Shown here piece by piece: positions 12,546 through 24,287 of a stretch of 64,000 bases of DNA. Position 1 is the stretch's first letter, and every line of letters starts with the position of its first letter. The stretch spans positions 11,951,695-12,015,694 of the forward strand of contig CM034606.1 in assembly GCA_020091685.1 (NCBI GenBank), read 5' to 3'. Source of the stretch: Lutjanus erythropterus (taxonomy: Eukaryota; Chordata; Actinopteri; Lutjaniformes; Lutjanidae). The notes beneath the pieces were generated by a model. That model was not told where the DNA came from. It saw only the letters and a list, made by a program, of their open reading frames with translations, and did not search any database. The position numbers and the translations under genes were made by a program.

Positions 12546-14516
12546 GGGGTTGTATATTCCCTGCTTGGACTCAGTGGCTTTCCTTCGCCTGCTAATTATG
12601 CAACACAGCCATGGATCTACTGGCAACGGAGCAATAATTCATCGAGAGTCCTCTCACTGGCACAAACTGTGTACATTTTTACGCATACAGTAGTAAGCTT
12701 ATGTCTCCCAAAACACATGCACACCAGAGATAAGTGCTTGAGTTGGACATGTTGAATTGGGCCAAGCAACAGGTGTTAGATATATGAGCTGGCAGAACAC
12801 AAATGCGAATGGCCTCTCGCCCCTGAACAGAGTGTCAACAGCTCTCTGCCCGGGCTGGGCTCGGCTCAGCTGGTGTCAGCAGGCTTAAAGCACGGACACA
12901 CTTTCTGACGCTACACAAGCCGCTGTGGTCATGGCTGCAGCTCAGGATCTTAGTGCTACTCCTCCGTTTAGTAGTTCCAGTAACTTTTCATGGTTCTGAT
13001 GTGCTCTGGAGGATTTCAGCACACTCTGATCAGAAAACGTATGGGGCAGCAGAGGTGTTGATGCCGTCAGATATCTGTTTTTTCAGCCTCCATGTAACTA
13101 GCTCAACCATTTAAGGGAAAATTCTGCACTTTTCATGAAGATGTCAGTTGCAGAAATAAATTCCTGTGTGTGTTAGATTGACTGTGAAAGCTGAATTCTC
13201 CTGCTGTGAAATGTGTTGTTCTTTCTGCCACCAGTGATGTCACGCTCATATCTTTGGTGTTAAGGAAGAACTACAGGCTATTTCAGCTTGGACTTCTAGG
13301 CCCAGTCCCAGTGTCTTCCCTAAAACCTTAAGCCCCAAACCCTTTTAGACTTAGCTGATGTCACCTGTTAGGGTTTGCGTGTGAGAGGCTCCAAGGGGCT
13401 GAAGTAGGAATGGGACGGCGGTTTTTGCAACATCAAAGTGACACCAATACATATGAAAAACATACAATGACAATATAACATATTATGTCAGAGGTTTCAA
13501 GGGGAAAAGTTGCCTAATGTTTCAAAAGTGCATTACTTTTGTGCTTTTGAAACAGTAGAAAAAAACCTGAGGTAGTGATTGAGAAAATGTCTGTTTAATA
13601 GAAAACTTTGCATGAAGAATAATTAAATTAATGAGCTGTTCAAGGCTCCTGTCATCTACAAATAAATACTTTAACACTTTTGGAATTTTCCCAGTGTCAT
13701 AGTACTATGAACTGTGGGTAATTCCCTCAGGCAAAGTCTGTAATATTTTTATCATAATTAGCGTGTGAAATCTTGACTTGGTGAGGTCACAGTGACGTTG
13801 ATCTTTGACATTTGACCACCAAAATTTAATCAGTTCATCTTTGTGTACAAGTGAACATTTGTGTCAAGTCTGAGGAAACTCCTTCATGGTGTACTGCATG
13901 CTGGGAATGATGATGTGAAAACATAATGCCTCAGGCCACAAAAACAAAGACGTCATAAAAAGGGTTTTTAAATAATTGTGAATAAGAGAGAGAGTGGTGA
14001 TAGACGGCAATGTGGGTGTGAGCGTACATGTTGGCACTGCATAGACTCTGCTTTCTTGGTCATTACAGCATAGACTGGAATTTCTTGCTACGATTAACTA
14101 CATTGACTGTCAACACCGGCCGAACATCCACATGAAAAGTGCAGAATTTTCCCCTTCACAGATATCTTAGATATCTCAGATGTGTTATATTGTTAGTTCA
14201 TTTTTTCCTCTTCACAGAGTGAGAACATGAACACAGACATCATACCTAACCTCAGTGTGACTCACTCTTTCCTGGTTCCCTCAAATCTACGATGTCCATC
14301 ACTGATAAATCTGCTTAGAAATCACATAAAAGACGGTTCTTATAACTTCAAATCTCGTTATGATAGTGATCAAATTCAGGTGTTTTTTTGTATTAATAGT
14401 AATTTGAGTGTTGCTTTAACATCCATGGTTACAGTGCAAATCTGCTACACAGTAAATACGGTATTTGTAATTTGTTATTGTGATGACAGTTTATATTATG
14501 ATATAGCAAATCTTCT
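12546..14516. other. Intergenic, no gene seen
   Basis: About 2 kb of mixed-composition DNA. Apart from the reverse-orientation repeat fragment at 13775-13895, only short unconserved open frames occur. No splice-flanked coding pattern was noticed. Confidence 0.6.
13775..13895 (-). repeat. Fragment of the 140-bp-unit dispersed repeat
   Basis: On the minus strand this repeats motifs of the 4472-5090 block: a 'ggtcac.gtgacc'-type palindrome ('aggtcacagtgac' on +), the 'accaccaaaatttaatcag' stretch and the reverse of 'caaatgtccacttg...'. One unit only, truncated at both ends. Confidence 0.6.
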
Positions 14517-14517
14517 G

Positions 14518-15405
14518 AGGGCTGTACTACAAAGAAAGATTAACACAGTCAGGCTTTCTTTGCATGAGCTGGCTTGACAAAACCTAAACTCCCAGTTAGA
14601 GATAACTGGTGTCACAACGATGGTTATCAGCTTGCTTTGTTAACTCGGGCTTTCTTCTTCAGACTCTGTGCGTGCGCACATAAAAAGGGACATTTAGGGG
14701 GTCATTTGACTCCTTTTCTGCATGAAATCGAGTGATCACGAGCTGCCAACTTCAGTCAAGATGAACAAGTTGTTATAATGAAGAATGATGGAGAATATCA
14801 AAAAATACATCACAGCAAAAAGCAACACTGTTGCTGCATATAAGGCAAGAAAAGAAGAATGCTGTCAGAAAATTACTGATCAACTGAATGTGATCTTATA
14901 CCTGCCATTTATTTTTACCAGTTAAACTTCGTACAGCAGATTTAAACATGATGTCAGTCTGATACTGTCCCATGTACTGATTGATGATTTTCTGTGCTAA
15001 ATAGGGTAGACTGATCAATTTTCTAATTAGTGTTCTGAGCTGCAATATCAGCAAGGTGAAAGGGACTTTGTTGCTTCATCATTATCATTAATAGTGTGTG
15101 GATGATATACTGTACGACCTGAAGCCAACAGGCAAAATGATTCTGCATCTCCAAATGGAGGTTCCTGTTACAGCTTGTTGTGTACAGTTTGTGCTGCTGC
15201 TTCCCTCAGTTTATAATCTATATCTAATCTATATTATATATACGCTCATAAAGAACTTTGTTAGGAAAAGAATTAGTTAAGGAGTGGTGCTCTTAACTTT
15301 GTTTTCTAGCCAGGTTAAAGGAGAGACACCTTCATGACATTGAAAACCCTGGTTTTAGACTCAACATAACTCGCTAACCCACTAATCTTGCTTTTTAAGT
15401 CCATG
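14518..15405 (+). mobile_element. PIF/Harbinger-like element remnant
   Basis: Degenerate terminal inverted repeats bound the block. The left end has 'gtactacaaagaaagattaa'. The right end (about 15352-15402) reads 'aactcgctaacccactaatc' then 'ttgctttttaag', whose reverse complement aligns with the left end ('aaaaagcaagatta'). The interior holds a frame-broken Myb/SANT-like domain (14721-14925), typical of the second protein of Harbinger transposons. No DDE transposase was found, and the exact termini and target duplication are unclear. Confidence 0.55.
14721..14925 (+). pseudogene. Broken Myb/SANT-like domain of a Harbinger-type element
   Basis: Two adjoining frames carry pieces of one domain. 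The first (about 14740-14790) reads RAANFSQDEQVVIM. The second (from the ATG at 14788) reads IKKYITAKSNTVAAYKARK then CCQKITDQLNV, and stops at 14923-14925. In Harbinger Myb-like/NAIF1-type proteins as I remember them, these segments are continuous (DEQ..IM...Y...I.AKSNTVAA.KAR...W.KI.D.LN). At least one frameshift, a stop, and a Cys where a Trp is usual show decay. The encoded protein would bind element ends and help transposase enter the nucleus. Confidence 0.6.
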
Positions 15406-16615
15406 AACAAACATCAAAAAAGCAAACAGTTCCATCATATAAAAGCAATGAAGACATAGGGGAGCTATTTCAAACTATGTTCCTTGACATGTACATGAAA
15501 TAAGAGTTAAATTGAATTCATAATTATCTTCAAAAGGTCTTAAGTCCTGAATTGAAACCTGCAGGAACCATGTCTCTCTAACACAGCGGGGAGAGACTCC
15601 TATTCTTCTGGATGCTCACCTAAAGACACAATCATACAAGTAACTGAGCGAAAAGTGTAACCACAGCCTGTTAAGTGTCAGCTTGACCCTGGACTATACT
15701 TGTATTTGTGCAGCAGCTCTGCTCTCCGGCACGGCCTGAACTACCACGCATTCTGCCAGCCTGCCTGCACCCAATCCTGAGAAAAAAGTTGAGAGAGTCA
15801 GTCTCCCCAGTTTAAACTCAACCTGGGCTTAAGAGCGGCCTGTGTCCTCGAGAATTAGGACGGATTGACAGGCTAATTCTCTAAGAAGGGAACACTGACG
15901 CTGGCTAGTGGCCACGTTGGATTCACTGTTTCTCTCCCACATTAGGCATGCTTCCCCTCAGACTTAATGTGCACTCACACAGACACACACACACACACAC
16001 ACACTCCTGGCACTGTCACGAGTAGTTAGTCTTGGTGGACGCCACACATGAGGACATGTGCCAGTGCTGTGGTGGACCTCTCTCTGTCAAAACAAGTGGC
16101 CTGGATCGGTCGGCTATTTTATAATGAGGCCATAATGCTGCGAGACACAGCATGGCAAGGTTTGGACATTACGCTGATGTATAATTGTGTCACTGCTCAT
16201 AATTCTTATTAACTATGAGGTCTGTACTGACCACGCACCGCTGCTGAAATACCGTTCAGCCAAAGGTCAGCATTCAGAGAAGAAAGGGGCCTGGAGAGAA
16301 GGCTTTATCTTCATGTCAGACCTGACTCGCAGAGATGGTTTAAATACTCTCTATGGTTTATTTTAGGCCGTGTTTGTGCCAAATGGGTGGGGTTTTGTCA
16401 CACTGGAAAATAAAGAGACTGCCAAAAAGCTGGGAAAGGAGAGTATGACCCCGTAGTAAGATAACATTTAGACTGAGACCAGCCAGGCCACATTCTCTGA
16501 AGAAAAGTGAAGTGTGCTTGCTTTCACTGAAAATTGCACTCTGTAAACAAGTTAAAATATCTTTAAATTGTTTGCATGTGACATGCTGTATTTGAGTTGC
16601 AGTTGAAGGTACACT
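15406..16615. other. Intergenic, no gene; short (AC)n at 15983-16004
   Basis: No gene is visible. A 22-bp AC tract lies at 15983-16004. The segment 16115-16230 is rich in TAAT/ATTA motifs and low in repeats, so it could be conserved non-coding DNA, but this is untested. Confidence 0.5.
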
Positions 16616-16750
16616 TTAAGGTGCAGTGTGTAAGATCTGCTGGGGTTTACTGGCAGGAATGGAATATAATATTCAAAAGTGTGTTTTTCATTATTGCAAA
16701 CTCACCTGAAAATAAGATTTGTTGTGTTTTCTTTAGCATGAGCTGTTGGG
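16616..16750 (+). mobile_element. TTAA MITE family Y, 5' fragment
   Basis: TTAA at 16616-16619 is followed by 'ggtgcagtgtgtaagatctg' and an interior with 'ggaatggaatataatattc'. The interior matches, in reverse order, motifs of the copies at 42646-43005 and 50246-50986. Similarity fades near 16750, and 16750-17380 then holds other AT-rich sequence in which I see no gene. Confidence 0.5.
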
Positions 16751-17388
16751 TGTGATCCAGTCCACCATGGATAAACAGAACACTGACTCTACATGTGGCC
16801 TTTCAAGTTTTGTGTGAGTGTCACACACAGACAGTATAATAAATAGTGGATGGAGCCTCCATGACGTCACTCAAACTGGGTACGCCCTTAATTATGTGTA
16901 ACTTTGAGCCATAAATCTATAATATGTAACATTTCTGCATAATGATTGTTAGAAACAACAGACATGTGTTGTATATTTTGTTGAGCTGTGTGCTTACATT
17001 ATCCCAAATGTTTCCAGCAATGTTCAAATCCAGAGATATCCGTAATTAATTCAAGGTAATGGTGCGACACGTCAGATACATCAGAGCGTGAGGAAGGAAG
17101 TCGGCGAATGTGACTGAACGTAACGTGAACAGAACTTTAATATTACCTCATCCATGCACATGATTTCTGCCTGAGTAATGTCAGATTTTCATCAGCTATG
17201 GCGGTTGTTTAAAAGTGAAGAAAACAACCCCCATGATCCCATGCAACTTCACGACATCACCAAACTATGTCTTTTGTTACTGTTGTAATGTGATAGAGAC
17301 CCCTAACAGCAGAACTTACATATTGGGTACATACGTAGTAATATAACTTAAATAGGTGAGTTATTTAAAAGCCATTGTCATGAATGGA

Positions 17389-17728
17389 AATAAGTTATAT
17401 ATAGGAGTTTTTAACTGGTTATGAAACAGTCTAAATATATTACTGATGCCTCTATATGACCCACATTAATTAAGAAGACCATCCACAAGAAGATTTGCTA
17501 TTTCTACATAATTATCCTTAATGCCACAAGCCTGTGTTTACATTTCACCAGGCGAAGTTATAGTGAGTCGTATGTTAGAAAGTGAAGAAGAAGACGGAGG
17601 AGATTTTTATTTAGATCATTTTATTTTTGATGTTATATTTTGTGGTTATTAAGTGGACTAACTACTGTTTTTGTCCGAAGGCGCATCCAAAATCATCAAA
17701 ATAAAATAGTTCCTCGTAGCAGTTTTAA
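17389..17728 (+). mobile_element. TTAA MITE family X, copy 1
   Basis: Left portion 'aggagtttttaactggttat', interior 'tgtttacatttcacc' and 'tttatttttgatgttatatt', right end 'tcctcgtagcagttttaa' with TTAA at 17725-17728. It shares this order with 19361-19660, 55143-55347 and, inverted, 24288-24985. The left terminus is worn. Confidence 0.6.
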
Positions 17729-18528
17729 TTAAATGTAACAACCTTCCTCGTCTCCGCGTGCTGCTACCTACTGTAGCTTCTCCACAGATGCATTGCGGCT
17801 AAATGAAAATACCAGGGGACCCGCAGAGGAAAAGAGGATGTGTCAGCGTGAAATAGTATGGGAAGGAACAGCGAGTCTGAAAATGAGGAAAAAGAGGCAC
17901 GGCGCCTGACATTTTCACCCTTTTTCCGAACGTCTAATCCAAACCTGCGTGCAGAATCGTGTCAGAGAGAAATGGAATAACATCCCTCAGCTGTTTACGT
18001 AAATGCTTCTAAATGTTACATGCTGCCTTAGAGAGTATCATTTGCTTTTGTGGTGAAAAAAAGAGAGGGAAGAATGTGTTTAGGAAAAGAGCAGATTTTA
18101 TCTTTTTTTAAATATTCAGTTTCCCTGACGGTAGGAACACAAATGCTGCTAGGGGGATGGAGTTGAAGCGCCATCCACCAGCATGCCCCGATCACATCTA
18201 CTGTACGTATGAGTAAACCGGGACGCCGTGTAGCATGTGAAGTGGCTATTACATGACGCTATCTTCCTGTTTGTAAATATGAAACTATCTGTAGGCAGTA
18301 AGCTGTTTGATCTGTCTCATTTTCGGCCCTTCGCTCAGCTAATCTTTGTACAGTACACACATCGTACCCGGGGGCAGAATGTAAACACTGCCTCTGCCCA
18401 CATTGTGTGTGTCTGTGTGTGTGTTTGTATGTGTGTGCGTGGGCTGCTTGTTTGGATTGGCTCCCCATAAGAACAGTGTGGATTTACAAGTTTGTTTTTT
18501 TGATTCTCCCATGCTCTCTCGTCTTGTA

Positions 18529-18530
<2 letters not shown>
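17729..18530. other. Intergenic with imperfect GT tract
   Basis: No gene is seen. An interrupted GT-rich microsatellite occupies about 18403-18440. Cysteine- and valine-rich open frames here are products of that repeat. Confidence 0.5.

Positions 18531-18532
<2 letters not shown>

Positions 18533-18569
<37 letters not shown>
18533..18569 (+). repeat. (TG)n microsatellite
   Basis: An uninterrupted run of TG dinucleotides of about 37 bp, likely polymorphic in length. Confidence 0.95.
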
Positions 18570-18570
<1 letters not shown>

Positions 18571-18589
18571 TATATATCTGTTGTTTGTT

Positions 18590-19140
18590 CCATTGTATTG
18601 TGGACGTGTATTATTGGCGCATGTTTGTACTGGCACCCACGCCAGGCCCCCCGGACCAGCGGAAGCTCCCAGGCCAGAGGAAGTGCTGGGCTCCTTTGTG
18701 AACAAGGCCCCCCCGGATTAAGCGTATCGCACCCTAAATGCAGGCCCTTTCTCCTGGGGATTATCTAAGGGACAGGGGGGCGCCCACTCCCACTGGGGCC
18801 CTGTCACCCAAATTCAACACACCGTCACCAGACCGCTCCCTAGCCCCCTCGCTAGGATACAGGCCATGAGGGGAGTCATTGTGCCCCCAGAGACAATGCT
18901 AAAGTGATTAGCCTGAGTTATTAAGGGACCATAGAAAATGCATTTTGACATGGGGCTTCAAGTTGATCCAACTCGCTGTCGGACATGGTGGAAATATTCA
19001 CAAGCATCAGGTTGTTGTGCCCATATGTTTAGCCAGCGCTGATGCAGGCATGTCGACAAGAGTAAACAGTTTAAGCTCAGTTGATTTATTCGCAAAATAC
19101 TTTAAAATCATTGCCTGTGTGATGCCACTGCCAAAGTGAT
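18590..19140. other. GC-rich non-repetitive intergenic block, candidate regulatory DNA
   Basis: A GC-rich, repeat-poor stretch with no splice-flanked coding pattern stands out from the AT-rich, transposon-rich surroundings. It could be conserved non-coding DNA of the fgfr2 domain. Nothing in the sequence alone proves function. Confidence 0.25.
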
Positions 19141-19196
19141 GTACAGTCCACAAGGAAATAAAAGGGACTTTAAAGAGAAGCATAAATGAACTCTTC

Positions 19197-19330
19197 TTAA
19201 AGGAGCATTATGCAAGAATTGCACATCCATAGATAAGTACAGCAGTGGAAATAAGTTGGAGTTGGAGCTATAGATGATATACACAATATACAATCTATGT
19301 TTGAAGCTGGTCAAATATTATTCCAATACA
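19197..19330 (+). mobile_element. TTAA MITE family W, 5' fragment
   Basis: TTAA at 19197-19200 is followed by 'aggagcattatgcaagaatt', matching the terminus of the complete family W element at 35756-36147. No right end is seen before family X begins at about 19361. Confidence 0.45.
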
Positions 19331-19360
19331 AATGAAAGATCAGTATTTTTTTTACTTGAG

Positions 19361-19660
19361 TTAGACGTACTACAAGAAGTTTTTAACTTGTTAGGAAACT
19401 CTCAATTTAATTCCGATTTCCAAAACTGACTGGTTATTTATTCTTAACGCCTCCCACTGGGCTATATTCTCTTTGAAATCAGATGAAATGAGCCTTTTCA
19501 CAGGCAGAGTTGCAATGAGTAGTATGTTAGTCAGTTAAGGGAGGCAGGAAGGAGATTTATATCTGGATAATTTTATTTTTGATGTCCTATTTTGTGGTTA
19601 GATCACTTTTGTCCACAGGGGCCTGCAAAATCAACAAAGTTTCCTGTAGTAGCTTTACTC
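19361..19660 (+). mobile_element. TTAA MITE family X, copy 2
   Basis: Left end 'gtactacaagaagtttttaa', shared interior 'gaaatcagatgaaatgagcc' and 'tttatttttgatgtcctatt', right end 'ttcctgtagtagcttta'. The two ends are inverted repeats of each other. Confidence 0.65.
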
Positions 19661-20107
19661 ACTCTCACGCTGACTGACGGTCGGTTCAAAACACTGCTGG
19701 AGTTTCACGGGAGTTTCGGAGATTTGAGACGGAGATTCGGCAACAGCGTTGATGTGACATCTTTGACGTTTCTGTTTCCCGTCATCAAAGCAGTCGAAAT
19801 GTAGGATGAGAAAATAATTAATGAGTTTGACAAGAGGCCCCACCTTATATATCCTCAAAAAAGACAGAGTTTGGAAGGAAAGAAGGACCTATTGGGAGTT
19901 ACAAGCAAGTAAACTGTCCTCAAACTATCTAGGAACAGGACTGATTTAAGAAAACTACCTTCACCAAAAAAAAAAAAAAAATCAGTGAATGTCTTTATTT
20001 CATAGTGGCAGATGACCATAGTATAAGTGGGATAATCATCTTATAGGTATGTGTTAAACAGATTATCCCTTATGCAGAGTATAGTGATAGAGGCCAACTT
20101 TCTATAG
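19661..20107. other. Intergenic, no gene seen
   Basis: Mixed sequence with a poly-A run near 19966-19981. No gene or recognisable element. Confidence 0.5.
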
Positions 20108-20235
20108 GGTCAGTACTTTTACTTAATTGTGCTGGTTATACTTTTGTGCATTTAGATGCAGGATCTTCACTTGTAAATGGGTATTTTTGCATTGCAGTAT
20201 TAGTGCTTTTCCTAAAGTAAAGGATGTGAGCACAT
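20108..20235 (+). mobile_element. Right-part fragment of the CAGTGGTGG hAT MITE family
   Basis: Shows the family order 'agtacttttacttaa', 'cttcacttgtaaatgggtat', 'gtattagtgctttt' and 'aagtaaaggatgtgagcac', as in the better copies at 52523 and 55726. The terminal CCACCACTG is absent. Confidence 0.5.
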
Positions 20236-21589
20236 GAGATTAAACTAAGGCTGAGAAACACGTTCTGCAGAACAAAAGCTGTTCTGTAATTCATCATTAT
20301 CAATTCACAGTCTAACTGTAAAGGTGAACCAGGGTGCACAGGGATGAGAAGGGAGCCCCTCTGGTCTTAAAGCGCTGTTGTCGGCATGGAGACCCAGAAA
20401 ATGACTGCAGGGAGATAAATGTTGTCATCATTTAAAACCTCCTCTGTGTGTCTGTGCTTCTCTCCCTACAGGTCTTCGCCACATTAACGTCTCTCTTGTC
20501 GCTGACGTCGCTCTCCTTCCTTTGTCTTTCCTCCTGCTCCTCTGGCGCGGGCCTGTGCATCTCTTTCTCTCCGAGGCAGTCATACATATTCCCACTGGCA
20601 TTAGAATACTAATGTGTCAGTGTGAATAGAGTAAAGCTTTCGGGCGGCGGTGGGAGTCGACCCACCTCTCAATATGTGCGCTGTCTCTTGTGGGGAATCT
20701 AAATCTTCTTTTGCTTGCTCTCTCCCTGCTGCCTCTTAAGCCTCGATCTCATTTAACTCCACTGTGGAAACTTCCCTCTCCCTGTCTCCTGTCCCGTCTA
20801 ATTCCTGCTTGGATGTGGGAAATATATTTTCCAGAAGTCTAGAACAGGTAGAGGTGAGAGTCACGACCAGCACCAAAACTCCCCTCCCAAACTTCTCCCC
20901 CTCTCGTTCTCGGCCCGTGAAAGCCGAGGCGGGCCAATATTTGCAGAGCTCTAAATCTTCGCCTGTTGAATGCTGCTGTTGTTGTGGAGGGGAGGGCTTG
21001 GCATCGTCACGGCAACCTGCTGGGTCTGAGGGGGAGCTGGCCTGTGGAGGAGAACAGAAAAATGTCTGTATAATTAAGATTATAAAAACGCTTATATTTA
21101 TGGCCTACGCAGGCTGCACCGCTCCAGCAGCAGGAAAACTGAATCCTTTTGACACTGTTTTTCCTCACCGTGTCGTTAATGGTGTTTTTCTTGACGGGGG
21201 AATCAAAGTTGACAGTACACGGTGCAGTTTTATTTTCATACATCTCACACTCAGGTAGTTCCATGCTTTTTTTGTGGAAATTCCATGGCAATTTCTTTGA
21301 AATTTCCCTGTAAACACAACATGTATGCAAGTTTTCGATGCTGTTTAGTTTCCTTTGTGCGCAGAAGATGCAACCCTTCCTCAACATCTCACTCTCCTCC
21401 GTTGCTCACACCTCGTTTCATGCTCCAAATGCAGTTGGCCTTCAAATCTAACCAATAAATACTACAATCTTTTCTCCTAATAGCCTATAATATCTCAATA
21501 ATAAGCCATTTTTCCACTTGTAACGTTTGTTTTTATGATTAGGTTTCAGCTAAATACATGTAGGTTCTTAAAGGGCTCAGACAGATGGG
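20236..21589. other. Intergenic, no gene seen; GC-richer centre
   Basis: About 20460-21060 is relatively GC-rich and repeat-poor. The long frames at 20764-21258 (+) and 21007-21387 (-) overlap on opposite strands and show no recognisable domain or conserved splice structure, so neither is called as a gene. Confidence 0.45.
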
Positions 21590-22606
21590 TGCTGGAAATC
21601 CTTGAAAACACTTGAATTTTAATTTGTTTTCAAGGTTTGAAAACTGCTGAAAAGTTTTGGATAAAGTGCTTAAAATTATAATTGCATTACTTTTATCTGA
21701 CTAGTAGAATAGTTCACTTTTTTAGATGAGGTCAGGTATTTACACTCTTAGAGATAAAGAACCATAAAGGGTTCTTTAGCTTGTCACCACAGGAGAACCT
21801 TTTGGTTCTTGGTAGATTTTATTTTTTTTTTATAAAGGTTTGTCTTGGAACCCTCAAAGAGATATATACCTAGAACCATCTGTGAGAGGTTCTATAGAGA
21901 ACCCTTCTATGGTGTAATGGTTCCACCCAGAGCCTTTTCACCTTCTATGGGTGCTAACAAGAACCCAACCAGAAGAAGAACCTTTTTATATTCCAAGGGA
22001 TTTATCTAGAGCCCACACAGGGTGTTCTAAAGAGAGCCCTTTTATATTTCAAGGGTTTTATCTAGGACCCACCCAGGGGGTTCTACCAGGAACCCTTTTG
22101 TATTATGGTACAAAGAACCCTTGGCAAAAGAGTTCTTCAAGGATTTCAACAATCCTTGCAGAACCTTTTCTTCCATGAAGGGTTCTTTAGATGAAAAAAA
22201 GAACACTTGACAAACCTTTACTTAAAAAAAAAAAAAAGTTTTCCAGTAACGAATGGTTCTGGGTAGAACTTTGGCCCTACCGGAAGAACCCTTTTGGAAC
22301 CCTAATTTCTAGGAGTGCAGGATGCAAAGTCTACTTACAGACAGGTCACACATTTTGAAACATGAGACTTTGCAGAGTTTTCCTTTAATTTGTCCCCCTT
22401 CTGCAGAAAACTACCACAGAACATAATTTTGGGTGTTTATAACATAATAACATCTGATTTAATGTGATGAAGAAGTGGAATAATGAGTATATGTGTATTA
22501 ATACATAATATACCACAGCTGTAAGGTGCTGGCAAAGCTTGAAAATGCACCTTTAAAATTCTTGAAAAATGCTTGACTTTGACTTTGGAGAAGGTGTAGA
22601 AACCCT
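21590..22606. mobile_element. hAT-like dispersed element interrupted by a younger insertion
   Basis: The left part reads 'gggtgctggaaatccttgaa' and the right part 'aatgcttgactttgactttg' then 'ggtgtagaaaccctg'. These are the two halves of a low-copy, non-coding repeat, split by the 56-bp-array element at 21743-22317. The host assignment is tentative because only one copy is seen, although 'cagggtttccgcaggtcttt' near 2518 may be a related end. Confidence 0.4.
21743..22317 (+). mobile_element. CACTCTTAG element, copy 1, with internal 56-bp tandem units
   Basis: Terminal inverted repeats are CACTCTTAGAGATAAAG on the left and 'cctaatttctaggagtg' on the right. Inside, a 'gaaccctttt.tatt' core recurs at 21978, 22034 and 22090, exactly 56 bp apart. 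The copy at 34515-35367 has the same ends and more units. The open frame over 21951-22178 is created by the repeat. No target duplication was evident. Confidence 0.75.
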
Positions 22607-24083
22607 GTTCTTAATTGTCAGCGTGGCTAAAGGGGGTTTTGTTGCACTGTATCACTATAAATAAAACACAGTATGTGGATTTATGTACTCACAGCATGGT
22701 TGACCCATACACTAATATTTTCATAAAATTATATTGACGTGAAATGGGCTATAAACCTATAAAAATATATATATATATCCCCCGGCAGATCATTTGCAGG
22801 ACTGTATGTTCTACCCCCAAAGTGTTATACAGCTGTACAAGACTACCTCCCCCCTTTTTCTCCCCCAGTTAGAGAATCCTCCACACATGAGCAGCCATTC
22901 CTGATTAGCCACACATTCGAGAAATGTCAGAAATGTTTCATGCATCTTGTCTCAGCTCAACTGGTGCAGTCAGAAGTCCACGCAGGACTGATAAAGGCAA
23001 TGTGCCGGGGAGCTAAGGGTCGGTTCAGAGGGGAGGCGCTGCATGCCAGGGGGCCGCTATTTGGTTTAGAGGATGAACCCTCAGCCAACTTCTGCTGCCC
23101 TCCTCCACGTATCCAGGAATCAAGGAGAAACTGATGTCTTTCTCTGAGAAATCAGTCGGTCATTCAGGACCAGACCACCTGAACTCCAGTTGCCCGACAG
23201 CCCATGAGACCGTCACGCCATTTGCAGAAACACTTAACTGAACAAATATTTTTATTTCTGGCAAAAAGTGGGCACAGGCTGTCAAACTGCCTGGCTCCAG
23301 ACAACAGAGGGAGAGGGTGCGGCTGCTGGTGGAGCTGCCATGTGTAGATGGATGAGGAAAGGGGTGCACAGTGCATTTCTCAAATAGAGTCTGGAAAAGA
23401 CTTCAGCTGGGAAAAAGGTGTAGCGGCAGTTTTCTTGGACTGCATATACAGTTGTGATATTTTTTAGTATAAATGATGGTGTTTTGATACACAGATTGGA
23501 TGTCAATGCACTGGCAAGGGTGAAGTAACTAAGTACAAACACTTTTTTATTGTTATGTCTTTTTCAGGTATGTCTACATTACCTAGAGCGACCACATGTC
23601 CCTGTTTTCTTGGGACAGTGCCCATCTTTGGTGAACTGTGCCTGACTGGGAATTTTTTGCTGTGCCTCAAATTTTATGTGGCTAGAAAGACCGGGCAGCA
23701 GAGCCTACTGGTTGATGTATTTTTTAAGTGAATCTGTAGTATTTTTATTTTATTATAGACATAAGACTTTTGGTTTATTCACCTGGCGAAGGACTCATTG
23801 CATTGGTGAAATAGTCTCAATAAAAAATAAAAAATACAAGTCTCCCTCAAAACCCATCCAAGGCCCACTGCAAGGTTTATACAAAATTAAAATGCCTTTG
23901 TCAGATCTTGTATTTAAAACAAAAATTTGATTTGAACCAAAACAGGACAACAACATGAAGAAAAGACTATTTCTTGATGGACAAAACAAGACGAAAATGA
24001 CATAGAAGAAGACAAATCAGATAGAGAGGGAGACTCGACCACAGAGAAAATGTGAACTTCAGTTAGCTTTGCACAAGAACAGA
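22607..24083. other. Intergenic, no gene seen
   Basis: Mixed DNA with a short TA run near 22760. A short stretch at 23522-23550 ('gaagtaactaagtacaaac') resembles the left part of the CAGTGGTGG hAT family. Otherwise nothing recognisable. Confidence 0.45.
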
Positions 24084-24244
24084 CAGTGGAAAATAAAACT
24101 ACTTTTTACTTTGAGTACATTCTTCACTCTCCCTTGAGTAAAAAAGCTGAATCAGCCAGTACTTCTACCTTTACCTGAGTTTTCTTTTTACACAAGTATC
24201 TGTACTTCTACTTGAGGACAGACTGTTTACTTTTGCCACCTCTG
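24084..24244 (-). mobile_element. Small hAT-like MITE
   Basis: Starts 'cagtggaaaataaaact' and ends 'gtttacttttgccacctctg'. The reverse complement of the end (CAGAGGTGGCAAAAGTAAAC) aligns with the start, giving terminal inverted repeats on a 161-bp non-coding unit. No convincing target duplication. Confidence 0.5.
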
Positions 24245-24287
24245 ATTGTGAATATATTAGAAATATATATTATAATTTTAAAATTAC

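Noticed and set aside
18403-18768. Cysteine/valine-rich frames resembling a secreted Cys-rich peptide
   Set aside because: Translation of GT microsatellites.
20764-21258. 164-codon open frame
   Set aside because: Overlaps a 126-codon frame on the other strand. Composition is Ser/Pro/Cys-rich without domain, splice or promoter evidence.
21951-22178. 75-codon frame with repeated sequence
   Set aside because: Encoded by the 56-bp array of a transposon; the frame is not conserved in the second copy.
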